Positions 21,443 to 33,460 of a stretch of DNA of 64,000 nucleotides are shown here, one piece after another. The DNA comes from Owenia fusiformis (lineage: Eukaryota; Annelida; Polychaeta; Sabellida; Oweniidae), in assembly GCA_903813345.2 (NCBI GenBank), contig CAIIXF020000007.1:33634538-33698537 (forward strand), read 5' to 3'. The notes beneath the pieces are model-generated. The model was not told the origin of the DNA and searched no databases. It saw only the letters and a list, made by a program, of their open reading frames with translations. The position numbers and the translations under genes are program-made. Every line of letters starts with the position of its first letter. Position 1 is the stretch's first letter.

Positions 21443-21504
21443 GTTAAACTCAATAACGGGCCAAAAAATTCCTCATAGTAAAGAACGCCGTTATTGAGTT
21501 TAAC
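21443..21504. repeat. Perfect 17-bp hairpin
   Basis: GTTAAACTCAATAACGG at 21443 and CCGTTATTGAGTTTAAC at 21488 with a 28-nt loop. Confidence 0.8.
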
Positions 21505-21519
21505 GACGTTAAACTAGTG

Positions 21520-22410
21520 TTGCATAAGCCTCTGTTTCCTCGGCAGTTCGTCTCTTGTACTGTAAATTCACTTAGACACTCTGTTCACATAAGATACTCT
21601 GTTTACTTAATTGTATTGTTAAGCATATTTTTGAAAGTACCTTATTAACATCTAACAGTCATCCAATAAACCATTAATAAGGAACAGACAAATGAAAAAA
21701 TAACATATCATTACTAATAAGCCAAATGGGTTGCTCATGAACACCAAATGCAAGGTATAGTGCTGGTATAAAATAATTAGGGGTGCGTTTTCAAACTAAA
21801 CAGAGTGCTCCTACCAAAATGAATTTGCCTAGACTCTTGTCTGATAGATAGAATGCACAAATAAAACAAAAGTTTTGCTATTATAGGTAAAACGTTTTCT
21901 TAAAATTTCGCAGTGAAACGCAAACTCCATGAAACGAAACAAAATCACGAGAAAAAAACATGGCACACATTGTGCGCATGTGTGTTTAAACCAATCAGCT
22001 AATTTGATTATTTTGCGCACATGAATTATTTGCTTCTGAGCACTTACCATAAAAGCTAACCACAATAAACAAACCTGGCATAGACTACCCTTACTTTATT
22101 TTAGCGAAATTTCAGCTCAAACTCGCGACAAATACATTATGCATACGCTGGTATGAAGCCTTGGAGACACTCATTTTGGTAAATATGATTTACGGTGTAT
22201 ACTTTTCTGCAGTTTGTGGGAGTTTGGGACATTAAATGTTAAAATTCAAGAAAATATGCCAATTATACGACTTATCAATTAATTTGTATCATCATTGTAT
22301 CTCATGTGCTTAAATTCTCACTTGTTGCGCAGATTTTGTATTCCATTATTTCATATGTATTGCATGTGTTTTGATTGTCTCTCTCATAAAATTATAAATA
22401 TAATATAGGG
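21520..22410. other. Non-coding stretch
   Basis: Nothing recognised. Confidence 0.4.
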
Positions 22411-22414
22411 ATAT

Positions 22415-24480
22415 AGGGAACGTTTCCGTCCGTCCGTCCGTCCGGGCAATAACTCAAATACCGTTTGCCCGATTTTATTCATATTTTGTATACGTATACC
22501 CTATGGGAGTAGAAGTTCTGCTCGAAAGCTGAATGGCCGCTCATTTAAAAATGGGGGCCATTATAGTGCTGATTTTTGTGCAATTTAGTGCAATATGTAA
22601 AACTGTAATAGCAATATGTTTAAATGTAAAAAAAATATATAGGACATTAATAAAGCTAGAAATGTAGATATTAGAGAGATTTCGCACATTAAGTGAAAGT
22701 ACAACTTATACGTATACGTATATTTTAAAGGGTCATGTCGAACTAATATATTTACTAAAATCAATTTTAAATTGTACTTAATAGACGTAAGTATTTCTGA
22801 TATAGAAAAGCTCCATCAACTAGAGACTGTGAATGCACTGTCATCTGCACGTGTAGATTATGCACATTATAATTAAATGCTTGATCCCGTGTCCTAGTAG
22901 TTGTAGTGTATTATAAACACGATCCTTTAAAGTGAGTCATGATCCTTTAAAGTGAGTCATTACATAAACAAGTTGATTATTTCAAAGTTTTCATGATCAG
23001 TATAAGTTCAATGAACTTAAAAACTGTATATTTACGTAGATGATAAACGTATACAGTTGGATCTCCGTATAAAGCTTTACCTACATGAGTGTGGAACAAT
23101 TGACCGAAAGCATTTTTAAAAATTAATTGGCTGAGTAGGAACAGTATCCAATCAAATACTTTAACCATCATTTTGAAACACCAATCAAATACTTTAACCA
23201 TCATTTTGAAACACCAATCAAACCAGTAGGTTCTAGCAATTCCTGGAAACGACCCATTCAGTAGCTCAACAAATGACAGGGTGTTTCATAACGAGCATCT
23301 CCAAAAAGTCAATTTGAGAAGAGAGGGGTCCATGTACTATATATGAGCCTATTTTATTCTAGACAAACACATTTGGATCAACTAAACATGCTACAATTCA
23401 AGAAAGTACAAATGGCATCCCTTTGACCTTTATTTATTACAGTCCGAGAAGATCTTTCCTGACGAAAAGCCCACACTATGAAACACCTTGAACGTTTACC
23501 TATAAGTATACGTTATAAGTTGTACTTTTACTGTGTGCGAAATCTCTCTAATAAAGAAGCACATGGCAGCCATCTTGAAAAATGGCGGCCTTTACTCGAT
23601 ATTTTACGATTTTTGCTGTAACTCGAAAAGTAGTGGAGCGATTTTGTTCATATTCGGTATGTGAATACTATAAGCATGGCACACTGTCTAATGACACTTT
23701 TGGTAGAAGGCGGTCATTTTGAAAAATTGCCGCCATTTTAACGTATTCTACTAAGAGGAGGGAAAGCCCCAGAGTTTAAAGATGACAGACATAATTACGT
23801 CTCTTGCTTACCACCATCGTTCATTCGAATTTTCATCGGCTAGTTATCAAATACTACACTTCGATGGGATGTTTTAATTGATATAGGCATATTCTGTACA
23901 CCTTTCCTTATCTTGATGTGAAATGAGAAGCTATGGTATTGGTTAACACGCCAGAAATGAACGTAATATTATTCGAAGCGTATTTCGAAAATTTTGAAAC
24001 CGCCATTGATGACGTCATTTGTTTGTCGACTTTTGACCAATCAGTGACGATGTCATCTCAATACAGATTTACATTGTAAGCGTATGTCATCTTTGAACCC
24101 TGGTGTTTCTCCCCCTCTGGTATTTTACTATAACTCAAAAAGTAGTGGAGCGATTTTGTTCATATTTGATATGTGAATACTATAAACACGGCACACTGTC
24201 TAATGACACTTTTGGCAGAAGGCGGCCATTTTGAAAAATGGTAACCATTTTAACGTATTTTACTATAACTGGAAAAGTAGTGGAGCGATTTTGTTCATAT
24301 TTGGTATGTGAATACTATAAGCATGGCACACTGTCTAATGACACTTTTGGTAGAAAGTGGCCATTTTGAAAAATGGCTGCCATTTTTGCTACTGTGTTTG
24401 TAAAAATACCAGCCATGGCAGTTCTATGGGATTTGCTACGCTTTGGCGTTGCTGTTGTCTAGTTATTCATTCGTCTAAAC
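22415..24480 (-). repeat. GCCATTTTG-rich repeat block, reverse orientation
   Basis: Begins with (CGTC)n at about 22425 and the reverse of the block at 7150-8440 (GAGTAGAAGTTCTGCTCGAA), then several ~137-150-bp units with GTAGTGGAGCGATTTTGTTC at about 23629, 24140 and 24277, ending near GGGATTTGCTACGCTTTGGC. An element (22674-23548) is inserted in it. Confidence 0.7.
22674..23548. mobile_element. 875-bp element with GAGAGATTTCGCACA ends and TA flanks
   Basis: Inverted ends GAGAGATTTCGCACATTAAG and (reversed) GAGAGATTTCGCACACAGTA, followed by ACTTATA...CGTATAC in both. TA lies at 22672-22673 and 23549-23550. Inside are a 20-bp direct duplication (ATCCTTTAAAGTGAGTCATG, 22920-22960) and a 33-bp one (near 23150 and 23183). 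Confidence 0.7.
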
Positions 24481-24539
24481 TAAAAAAAAATAGTACCGTC
24501 GGTACTGGGCTCACATGGTGTTGCTCAAAAGTGAATGAT

Positions 24540-26690
24540 GGCTAAAATGACAGAAAATAAAAAAAAACTGATATATTTTTTGCAACAAAATTATTTCAAG
24601 CCACTTGCCACTATTTTGGACTGACTGAGAGACAGATGAACAAATCGGTTAAGTAAAATGGCTGAAAAAAACGGATATAATTTTTTGCCAATTATTTGTA
24701 ACAAAATTATTTCATACAACTACTCTTTACAGTGACATGGCTTTTTCCAATGCAGGACACCTGAAATTATTTGTAAAGCTAGGAAATAGGCCAAAATTGA
24801 ATTTCGCGAGACAAAAATGGCGACCATTTTGAAAATAGGCAAGCTTTTGAACTAGGAATCATAGGGGAGTTTTTGTATTGATGTTGAACAAAAATAACTT
24901 GAAACTGGAATCCTATCGACAGAGGTTTTAAGCAAATGGTCCAAAAAAGGATTTCGCGAGACAGATGGACAAATAAATGTTAACTAAAATGACTGAAAAT
25001 AAAAAAACGGATATAATATTTTGCCAATTTTTTGTAACAAAATTATTTCATACAACTACTCTATACAGTGACATGGCTTTTTACAATGCAGGACAGCTGA
25101 ATGAATGTTTTAAGAAAAGTTAGCGCGCGATAATACTTTGTATCATATTAAATGGTGTTTTTCAGTTTTCATACTTCAACTATTTAGTAGCTTTATAAAT
25201 AATTTCAGGTGTACTTTGTTGTAAAAGCCTATGTTATTGTTAACAGTAGTTATATGTAATCATTTTGTAAAAAGAAATCAACAAAAACTCATTATCACTT
25301 TTTTATTGTCGGCCATTTTGGATTTTTCCGTCTTAAAATCTTGTCTGTAAAGTCTTGTCTACGCATTTCCAGGTGAACCGTATGGTAGATCAATTTCAAA
25401 TCTTCAGGGATGATTCTTAGTATGAAAATCTAGATCTGATTAGTTTTTTGGCATTCTGGATAAATGTCAAGGCAGCCATTTTGGATTTTCTGTCCTAAAA
25501 TCTTGTTTGTAAAGTCTTGTTTACATGTTTCTTGCTAACTGTGTGAGGGATCAATTTCAAATTTTTAGGGGTGGTTCTTTTTGGCATTCTGGGTAAATTT
25601 TAGGTGGCCATTTTGGATTTTCCGTCCTCAGATTGTGTCGGTAAAGTCTTGTCTACTCATTTTGAGGATAACCATTTGACTGGATCACCCATAGGTGGGG
25701 ACATTGTGTACACAATTGTGTTCTTGTTTTTTATTTTCAGCCATTTTAGTTAACATTGACTTGTCCATCTGACTCGCGAAATCCACTTCACCGTCAACAA
25801 TAGTGGCACGTTTTAAAACCTCTGTCGATAGGATTCCTGTTTTAAGTTATTTCTGTTCAACATCAATACTCAGAAAACTCCCCCATGACTCCTGGTTCAA
25901 AAGCTCGCCTATTTCCAAAATGGCCGCCATTTTGTCTCGCAAAATTCACTTTTGACCCATTTCCTAGCTTTACAAATAATTTCAAAATGGCTGACATGAC
26001 TGAGCTAACAGGTCCAAAACCTAATCAGATCTAGAATGAACAAGATGTTAAAGTTTTAAAAGCAACTGTGAAGCCGTTTTTCTTAAAGTTTGCAGACAAG
26101 GATTTTAGCATTTGACTTCAAAATGGCCAACAGGAAGTAGGTATCGAGTTAATTTTTTTGTCTTCCACATCTGTATGCACTCATAAGTTATCACTGAAAA
26201 TTTGAAGGTGATATCTGTAGCGGTTTTGGAGAAAACGTACGGACGGACGGACGGACGGACGGACAGACGGACAGACAGACAGACGGACGCGCCTAGGCCG
26301 ACAATATGGCCCCACACTATGTGGTGGGGACATAAAAAACGGATATAATTTTTCGCTGATTTTTTGTAACAAAATTATTTCATATATCTACTCTTTACAT
26401 TAACATGGATTTTTACAATGTAGGACACCTGAAATTATTTGTAAAGCTAGGAAATGGGTCAAACGTGAATTTCGCGAGAAAAAATGGCGGCCATTTTGAA
26501 AATAGCTGATCTTTTGAACCAGGAGTCCTAGAGGAGTTTTCTGTATTGATGTTGAACAGAAATAACTTAAAACAGGAATCCTATCGACAAAGGTTTTAAA
26601 ACGTGCCACTATTGTTGACGGACGGACGCACGCACGGATGGACAGACAGACGGACAAGTGAGTGATTGTAAAAGCTCACCTTGTGAGCTA
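24540..26690. repeat. Composite repeat block with direct and inverted copies
   Basis: A ~330-bp unit with ACAAAATTATTTCATACAAC, CACCTGAAATTATTTGTAAAG and AATCCTATCGACAGAGGTTT occurs directly at about 24580, 24960 and 26340, and inverted near 25800-25990. (GGAC)n occurs at 26239-26290 and again near 26620. No gene. Confidence 0.65.
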
Positions 26691-26957
26691 AAGACTCATT
26701 TTCAAAACTGTGATATCACGTAATGTAATGTGCTTAACCCAAACACTTGTCAGATCATTGCTCCTATCGAGTGTCCTACGGTATGCAATGCATGAACAAT
26801 CTTTTGTCAGTGTGTAACCATTGATTTGTTTTGGCGATACAAGACATAGTATAACTAGTGTTGCTTTCAAAAACAATGATTATGTCACACTTTTAACTTA
26901 TTATTCCTTTGTGTGTATATGTTGTATATTTATGCCCAGCCTTTATATAAGAATATA

Positions 26958-27681
26958 TCGGGTGTCCCAAAAATGAGATTATCTCAGCAACTGATTAAAA
27001 ATATAAAAAGATAAAGTAAATACTCTGTTGGTACTAAGAAATTCAAAAAGCATGTCAAAAATTCCCAAACCGGAGCTCTGATATGAGACCTATAGTGTAT
27101 GTATATATGTACCAGCTATCATCTTCGCACGCTCGCTGCTCGGCTTTCACTGCGTTCGATGTGAGCCGAGTAATGTCTGACCAATTCTTCTCATTCATCA
27201 CAAATATCCAAATCCAATTCATTGTCAAAATTCATTGGAAGCAGAAAAGTTTTTTTGCATGGAAATGGATTAATAGGTGACTTTGACATTGATATTGGTA
27301 TTTTGACATACTGTCTTTAATTCTAAAATACATAATATGAGATCAATCTCTTACATGGCACAACAGAAGATACCCTTAAGTGCCTCAAATAAAGTTTTCA
27401 AATAATTTGGCTCATCTATTGCTGAGAAATTACTTGTCAAATTGCTTCCCATTTTTTGGTACAAACGCTATGAAACTCTAATTGCATTGCTCCGGTATGG
27501 GATATTATGACATGCTATTTTGAATTTCTTAGTACTCACATAACATTTATTTGATCTTTTTCATATTTTTGTAACTTGCTAACGATATACTCTTTAGCTA
27601 CTTTGTACAATTTTTCAGTGAATTTGGTTCAGTTGCCGAGATAATACTTGTCGAAAAGTGGCTCATTTTTGGGACACCTTA
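26958..27681. mobile_element. MITE/fold-back with GGTGTCCCAAAAATGAG ends
   Basis: GGGTGTCCCAAAAATGAGAT at left and, reversed, AGGTGTCCCAAAAATGAGCC at right. Inner arms also pair (GTACTAAGAAATTCAAAAAG near 27034 against its reverse near 27525). Flanks are TA-rich, consistent with a Tc1/mariner-type TA duplication. Confidence 0.7.
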
Positions 27682-27948
27682 TATGAAATTTGCTGTTCCG
27701 AGCAGGGTGAGTTAAATCTGGAAAATAGCAATTATGTATACATTTGACATTCTTAATTCTTGGCATATAAACGCCAATCTCACATTGTTGAATGCAACAA
27801 TAGAACATTGTTTGATATAATTTATCCCGCTTTGCAAAATTGCTAGATCTAATGCTATTCAAACGTGTATTTCCAGATTTATCCTCACCCTCAGACATTC
27901 AACATGTGAAGCATTGTCCAAACCGTTTCTATAGAAACCGTTACAAGA

Positions 27949-29850
27949 ATGATTAGACGCGGAGGAAGCAAAATATGGATTGGGCTAGGAATATTGGGTT
28001 ACATACTCTTATCTATAGAGATATCTACAAGGACGCCAAAATGCGATTCCAATCAACAACGAACGGTCTTGGAAGAAGGTAGACATAAATTGTCTCTCAA
28101 AGATTCCAATCCACTTACCGAGGAAACCCACCCAATCCCTCATTCGGTTGGAATTGCTAATGATAACGAGCCAGACTCCAGACGTTTAGATAAAGTTGAG
28201 ATCAGATCTGCAAGGAATGCTACCAAAGTAGACCTCGGTGATTATGCTGCCGAGGTGGATAATAGGCCTGTGAATTCAGAACGGTCAGAAGAGAGCAGAT
28301 CGTACTTTCAAGTTAAGGAGGAGGTACAAACCGAGGTCATAATCAAACATCCCATTTTGCCACAACCTGGTCTCACGCCACCGATCGTCTATTACATTTG
28401 GTGTGGTAGATACTGGTTCGAGTTCCAGAACTATTTGAGCATGCGCAGTGTCATAAAATACATCCAGCCTGATAAAATTATTCTATACTACAATCATATC
28501 CCACGGATTGATATCAAGTTATATAATGATTGGTTAGATGTCATTAGAGAAGAGTTTCCCTTTATAACACTGAGAAAAATGAAAATACAGAAATTCGATG
28601 CTTGTGACAATGATCTAAAGCTGAGGTCATTCGCCCATGAAGTTATGTCTAAAACTGGAGGAATCTTTGTTGACAGAACAACAATCTTCACACGAACGCC
28701 TCATGAACTAAGGCGACACAACCTAGTCGAGGCCCTGACTCCTAAAGGCGGATTTATGATGATCCGGCCAACACATCACAAAGCTTTCTTTCAATCAAAA
28801 CTTCAGGCGAATGAAAACATAAAAGTGAAGTGTGGAGCGTCTACACTGACAAAATATGGAGTTGTCAAAACCATATATTACAGCCCAAAACTTTACTGTC
28901 TGACAATGCCAAAAAATTTGACATATATTTTTCCCAAAGATATTTGGGGTTTGGATAGTGAGTTTGGTGAAATAGCCAGAACTATTTTCTATGGTAAGCC
29001 AGATATTCCTGTCGCAAAACCATCATATGAAACTCTTGTCCCAAACATTGCACATATGGTGTGGATGGGAGGAGGAGAGATGGATTACTTGTTTTATTTA
29101 TCAGTGCTCAGTGTTTTGCATATTGTAAAAGTGGATAATCTCTATATTCACGGTGATAAAGAACCAACAGGGCCATTATGGAAGAAAGTCAAACATGACG
29201 AAAGAATAATCTTAATATACAGAGATCTGCCTGAGACAATTTATAAAAGTAATGTTGAATTACTACCTCATGTGAGTGACATCTTCAGAGTAGACATAAT
29301 GGTGAAATATGGTGGAATCTATGTGGACACTGACGCGCTGTTTGTACAGCCAATCCCAGATAGTCTAAGAGCATATGACGTAGTTGCTTCATATGATTGG
29401 ATAGATTGGAATGCTCCATGTCCGGACAACATCAATTTTGGAGTGACACTTGGAAAGCGAAATGCCGAATTTTGGGTATTGTTTCAAAAGTCAATGAGTT
29501 ATTGGCGGGAAAACAGTTGGAGTTTCAATGGTTTACGCCAGCCCTACAGAGTCATGGAAAGACATCCTGACCTTTTCCATTTAGACCCTCATCTACAAGT
29601 GATATGTTTTAATTTTCTGTGCCATCCCACTTGGTGGAAAGACTATCACAACGAGTCCATCCACCATGAAAATACGCCATTGGATTGGCAGCACGAGACA
29701 TATGCCTTCCATTGGACTGCTCCCGTCCCACTTGAGCTCCAAGACGAGAAACATCTCATGAAGTCAGACTCGATGTTTGCTAAGATTGGGAAACATGTCC
29801 TGAAACATGCTGGGCTGCTCAACGACAACAACATTAGAACTGGTGCTTGA
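27949..29850 (+). CDS. Type II membrane DXD glycosyltransferase with tandem domains, copy 1
   Basis: Single-exon frame of 633 aa. Residues 9-25 (IWIGLGILGYILLSIEI) are a signal anchor after a short basic tail, so the enzyme should face the Golgi lumen. A variable stem runs to about 140. Two homologous domains follow. The first is at about 145-350, starting PIVYYIWCGRYWFEF; at its expected DXD site it has FVDRTTIF (D242-R-T), so it is probably inactive. The second is at about 365-600, starting VPNIAHMVWMGGG; it has YGGIYVDTDALF with an intact DXD at D460/D462, plus FRVDIMVKYGG just before it. This is the DXD sugar-binding region of the GT32-like (Gly_transf_sug) families. Donor and acceptor sugars are unknown. 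AATAAA lies 43 bp after the stop. Tandem paralogue at 30985. Confidence 0.85.
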   Translation: MIRRGGSKIWIGLGILGYILLSIEISTRTPKCDSNQQRTVLEEGRHKLSLKDSNPLTEETHPIPHSVGIANDNEPDSRRLDKVEIRSARNATKVDLGDYAAEVDNRPVNSERSEESRSYFQVKEEVQTEVIIKHPILPQPGLTPPIVYYIWCGRYWFEFQNYLSMRSVIKYIQPDKIILYYNHIPRIDIKLYNDWLDVIREEFPFITLRKMKIQKFDACDNDLKLRSFAHEVMSKTGGIFVDRTTIFTRTPHELRRHNLVEALTPKGGFMMIRPTHHKAFFQSKLQANENIKVKCGASTLTKYGVVKTIYYSPKLYCLTMPKNLTYIFPKDIWGLDSEFGEIARTIFYGKPDIPVAKPSYETLVPNIAHMVWMGGGEMDYLFYLSVLSVLHIVKVDNLYIHGDKEPTGPLWKKVKHDERIILIYRDLPETIYKSNVELLPHVSDIFRVDIMVKYGGIYVDTDALFVQPIPDSLRAYDVVASYDWIDWNAPCPDNINFGVTLGKRNAEFWVLFQKSMSYWRENSWSFNGLRQPYRVMERHPDLFHLDPHLQVICFNFLCHPTWWKDYHNESIHHENTPLDWQHETYAFHWTAPVPLELQDEKHLMKSDSMFAKIGKHVLKHAGLLNDNNIRTGA

Positions 29851-29892
29851 GTCACTTAAATTTTAATGTTAAATCATTTTGATTTTTACCTA

Positions 29893-29898
29893 AATAAA
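29893..29898 (+). terminator. Polyadenylation signal AATAAA
   Basis: Canonical hexamer 43 bp after the glycosyltransferase stop, followed by AAAAAGTTGT. Confidence 0.65.
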
Positions 29899-29949
29899 AA
29901 AAAGTTGTACAGAGAATTGGCCATGTTTGTTGTGTTACTCTTTTATTGA

Positions 29950-30540
29950 CAAATTAGAGGAAATCCTCAAAAATACCCTGAAAATACATATATTACGTAA
30001 AATTGCTTACAGATCCAGTCACCTGTCGGTCACTTTGATCTGTGGATAGAAAATGTTCGGCTCATAAATTGAGGAGGCGACTATAAAAGGTATACATTGT
30101 CTGATAAGCAAAATGAAGTCACTACAAGATATGGATTTATATGTGGGAACCTAGAAAATTGTTACAATTTTACAATAACTTTCAGCTCTCATTATTTCAT
30201 TGTCCTACCCATCAGAAAACGTAAGGGGGTCTCATTTGTTCCTTATGAAATGAGGACATTTAGTCATCTTTACCGTAAACCCTACAACACCATTTTCATA
30301 ACTTTATTTACACGAAATCTACAAATTCAGTGGGGTATTTTGATAACGTATTCATAGGATATATGAAATTCTTAAGGTAATTGCTTCCAATGTTTAAACT
30401 CTCCATTCTTCGACATTTTCTATATTTGATAAGTTCCATGAATGGCATTTATATAATAGATGAACGAGGTAAATAACTCATTTATAATAATTTTATCATC
30501 TATTTTCACTCACACTTGAATAAAAATAATGTATACAATT
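29950..30540. other. Non-coding intergenic spacer
   Basis: AT-rich; no exon is seen between the two glycosyltransferase genes here. Confidence 0.5.
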
Positions 30541-30552
30541 GTTGAATAATTT

Positions 30553-30842
30553 GATGAGTAACATGAATGGCGTTTGTACATTTGATGAGTAACATGAATG
30601 GCGTTTGTACATTTGACGAATAACATTTCGCCATTCCGTCAACAACATGATTGGCGTACATACATTTGATGACCGATGTGAAAGGTGTTTGATGAGTGGT
30701 ATGAATGGTGCTTTTACTTTTAATATGTGACATGTATGGCGTTCGTACTTTACATGACATACCTTTGTACATAAGTTGATACATTTATTGATAAATATCG
30801 TTTGTACATTTGACAAGTCACACGAATCGCTTTTGTAAATTT
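30553..30842 (+). repeat. Minisatellite between the glycosyltransferase genes
   Basis: Degenerate units of about 31 bp, best as TGAGTAACATGAATGGCGTT (30555 and 30586), decaying into variants such as GTGACATGTATGGCGTTCGT. Open frames crossing it are an effect of the repeat. Confidence 0.75.
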
Positions 30843-30984
30843 CCATTAAAGGTGCATGTCAAGGTATTGACATCTCTCTTTATGTATACGTAATTAAACT
30901 AAATGTTATATATTTGCAGTATATCAAGACAAATGTGAGTCATTTGGAAACCAGTTGATTCGAAACTCCCAACAACCATCCAAA

Positions 30985-32793
30985 ATGCGGAATTTAAGAA
31001 GTCCGAATTCAGCCTATCGTATACTGAGTTGGCTTTTACTGCTAGTTTTCATCACATACATCATTGTCTCTATCCGACTGTCGATGGTGGAATATTCATG
31101 TCAGACTTCTTGTCCAACTTTTCAAACACAACCTTACGATCTCGATAATAAGCAACTCCCGAGGTCATCTCAAACACCAGACGTAAAACAAGACTTTAAA
31201 GAAGATATCCGTGAGGATGTAATAGAAAATGAAGAATTTGCTCAACCGCCAGGAGAGGAGTTTGCGAGGGGAGAAAGCCCTCACGAAAAACGTCTGCTCC
31301 CAGATTTGGCGCCAAACACTGTCCATTACATATGGTGCGGCCTCCGTTGGTTTGAATACTCCCATTACTTGAGTGTCAAAAGTGTTATAAAATATATCCA
31401 ACCAGACAGAATTATGTTCCACATAGAACATTGGCCTAGAATGGACCGTAAACGATACAACCAATGGTTTGACGAAATCAGAGAGACATTTCCTTTCTTT
31501 ACAGTAATACGAGAAGCAAGTGATGGAAGCGTCTGTGCGCCTGATAACAAAGTTAAGTTCATGCTCCAAACTCTGAACAATGGGGGCATTGTTGTAGGTG
31601 ATGACACTGTATTTGTAGATTTCCCACTGAAATTTCGTAAATTCAAAGTCATCAATGCTTTAAATAAAACTGGGAGTGGCTACGCACTTGCACAACGTAA
31701 TATAATGACAACCATGATTGACTTGACTCTCAATAGCAAGCCACTAACTGGAGATATTTCATTAGAAACACTAGGTGCACCATCTGAAGATCCTTCGGGA
31801 ATTGCAGTATCTCGTTGCACAACAAGAGACGAATATACGTCCAGCAATAACCCAAACATTCATTGTATTAACCTGAATGGAGAGTCTTGGAACCCAAGGG
31901 ACATCTGGGCGAGAGATGACAAAATCGGAAGGCTTTTTCGCACCATCTACTACGGTAAACCAAATATACCAAAGCCTAATAAATCTTACGACAATCTTGT
32001 TCCTAACATCGCCCATCTAGTCTGGTTGGAGGGAGGACGAATGGACTTTTTGTTCTACTTAGGAGTACTGAGTCTCCTCTACGTTGTTGAAGTAGACTAC
32101 GTGTATATTCATGGAAATCATGAGCCAACTGGTGCCTACTGGCAAAAGATAAAAGACCATGAAAGATTAAAGTTCATCTACCGTGAGAGGCCTAATACAA
32201 TTTATAAGAATGATGTTAATGAATTATCTCATGTCACAGACCTTTTTAGAGTCGACATTATGATTAAGTATGGAGGCATATACGTCGATACAGACACGTG
32301 TTTTGTTCGACCATTAGACCGTGAAATCAGATCATATGACGCAGTGGCGTCCTATGATTGGATAGACTGGGATCTTCCCTATCCAGACACGATTAACTTT
32401 GGTGTGACGCTTGGAAAACGTAATGCTAAATACTGGCATCTATTTCAAGAGTCAATGAAAGACTACGTTGATAAGGAATGGAGCTACAATGCCCTGAGAT
32501 TACCGTATAAGGTTCAAGAAAGACACCCTGAGCTTATCAACCTTGACCCACATTTACAAGTCATTTGCTTTCAATTTAAGTGTCACCCCACTTGGTATCC
32601 GAACTATCACAATGCAAGTATACATCATGAAAATACTAATTCCATAAAAAATTGGAGAAATGACACATATGCCTTCCACTGGACACTACCTACTCCTCCA
32701 GAACTGAGAAGTATGGAGGCCGCTGTCCAATCAAAAACTATATTTGCAGAAATTGCTCAGTTTGTTTTAAAAAAGGCTGGACTCCTCAAATAA
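30985..32793 (+). CDS. Type II membrane DXD glycosyltransferase with tandem domains, copy 2
   Basis: Frame of 602 aa from the ATG at 30985. A likely splice acceptor (ATATTTGCAG at about 30919) suggests a 5' untranslated exon. Signal anchor at about 12-30 (RILSWLLLLVFITYIIVSI), then an acidic stem. The first domain (about 110-330) starts NTVHYIWCGLRWFEY; its DXD site is replaced by IVVGDDTVF (G205-D-D). The second (about 338-575) starts VPNIAHLVWLEGG and keeps YGGIYVDTDTCF, with DXD at D435/D437. The second domains of the two genes are much more alike than the first domains, as expected if only the C-terminal one is catalytically constrained. Probably a Golgi glycosyltransferase; sugar specificity unknown. 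Arose by tandem duplication with 27949-29850. Confidence 0.85.
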   Translation: MRNLRSPNSAYRILSWLLLLVFITYIIVSIRLSMVEYSCQTSCPTFQTQPYDLDNKQLPRSSQTPDVKQDFKEDIREDVIENEEFAQPPGEEFARGESPHEKRLLPDLAPNTVHYIWCGLRWFEYSHYLSVKSVIKYIQPDRIMFHIEHWPRMDRKRYNQWFDEIRETFPFFTVIREASDGSVCAPDNKVKFMLQTLNNGGIVVGDDTVFVDFPLKFRKFKVINALNKTGSGYALAQRNIMTTMIDLTLNSKPLTGDISLETLGAPSEDPSGIAVSRCTTRDEYTSSNNPNIHCINLNGESWNPRDIWARDDKIGRLFRTIYYGKPNIPKPNKSYDNLVPNIAHLVWLEGGRMDFLFYLGVLSLLYVVEVDYVYIHGNHEPTGAYWQKIKDHERLKFIYRERPNTIYKNDVNELSHVTDLFRVDIMIKYGGIYVDTDTCFVRPLDREIRSYDAVASYDWIDWDLPYPDTINFGVTLGKRNAKYWHLFQESMKDYVDKEWSYNALRLPYKVQERHPELINLDPHLQVICFQFKCHPTWYPNYHNASIHHENTNSIKNWRNDTYAFHWTLPTPPELRSMEAAVQSKTIFAEIAQFVLKKAGLLK

Positions 32794-32859
32794 TCTCAAA
32801 ACAAAACTATATTAATTCTTTAAACATTACTACCGCTTTTGAGGAGTTAACTTATAATG

Positions 32860-33450
32860 AATACCAGTTAGGGGTCTATTTCTCTAAAATTAGTAAAGTT
32901 ACTAAATAGTAACTTTACTAATTTAGTAAGTTTCAAAAAGTTCCTAAAAAGTTACGAAATCGCAAATTGTATTTCTCGAAAGTTTGTAACTTTTAGTTAG
33001 TTTTTGAGACTTACGAAATAAGTAAGTTTCAATAAACTATGTGACGTCATTGTTTTAGTTCTCATATTCCATTGTCAGGTCTGACGTTTATTGTGTGGCA
33101 ACCCAGGGTGTTGGGTAGCGTGGTTCTTGGGTACCCAGCTATCAATTTGGATTTTTAAATTGTCTAGCTTAATGACACAGATTGTAAATATATGGGAATG
33201 GGGGTCTTTCTAAACACTGATCTATATCCACATTCACGGTACACAATCATCTAACACAACAGAGAATGTAATGGGAAATTATATAAAATGAATATAATTC
33301 AACTCTATTTCAAGATATATACATGTGCTTGATTAAACAATTCTACACAGATTTACTCTACGTTATGCAATAAAACAAAAAGTAACTTTCTTTTCAGTCA
33401 AATTCACATAATTATGAAATTCAGTGTATCCAGGAAATTCTAATTCTGAC
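32860..33450. repeat. Non-coding; AGTAAAGTTACT hairpin region
   Basis: TTAGTAAAGTTACTAAATAG then TAACTTTACTAATTTAGTAA near 32890-32930 fold into a short hairpin, with more AGTTAGTTTTT/ACTTACGAAAT repeats to 33040. Otherwise featureless. Confidence 0.5.
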
Positions 33451-33460
33451 CTGTCTAATT

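Noticed and set aside
26105-26372. Frames with repeated RPSV/VRPS residues (also near 8210)
   Set aside because: They translate the GGAC/GGACAGAC microsatellite and the repeat next to it.
27629-27898. 89-codon minus frame upstream of the first glycosyltransferase
   Set aside because: Half of it lies in the right end of a MITE, and there is no splice or family support.
31165-32016. Antisense frames within the second glycosyltransferase gene
   Set aside because: Shadows of a strongly supported coding region.
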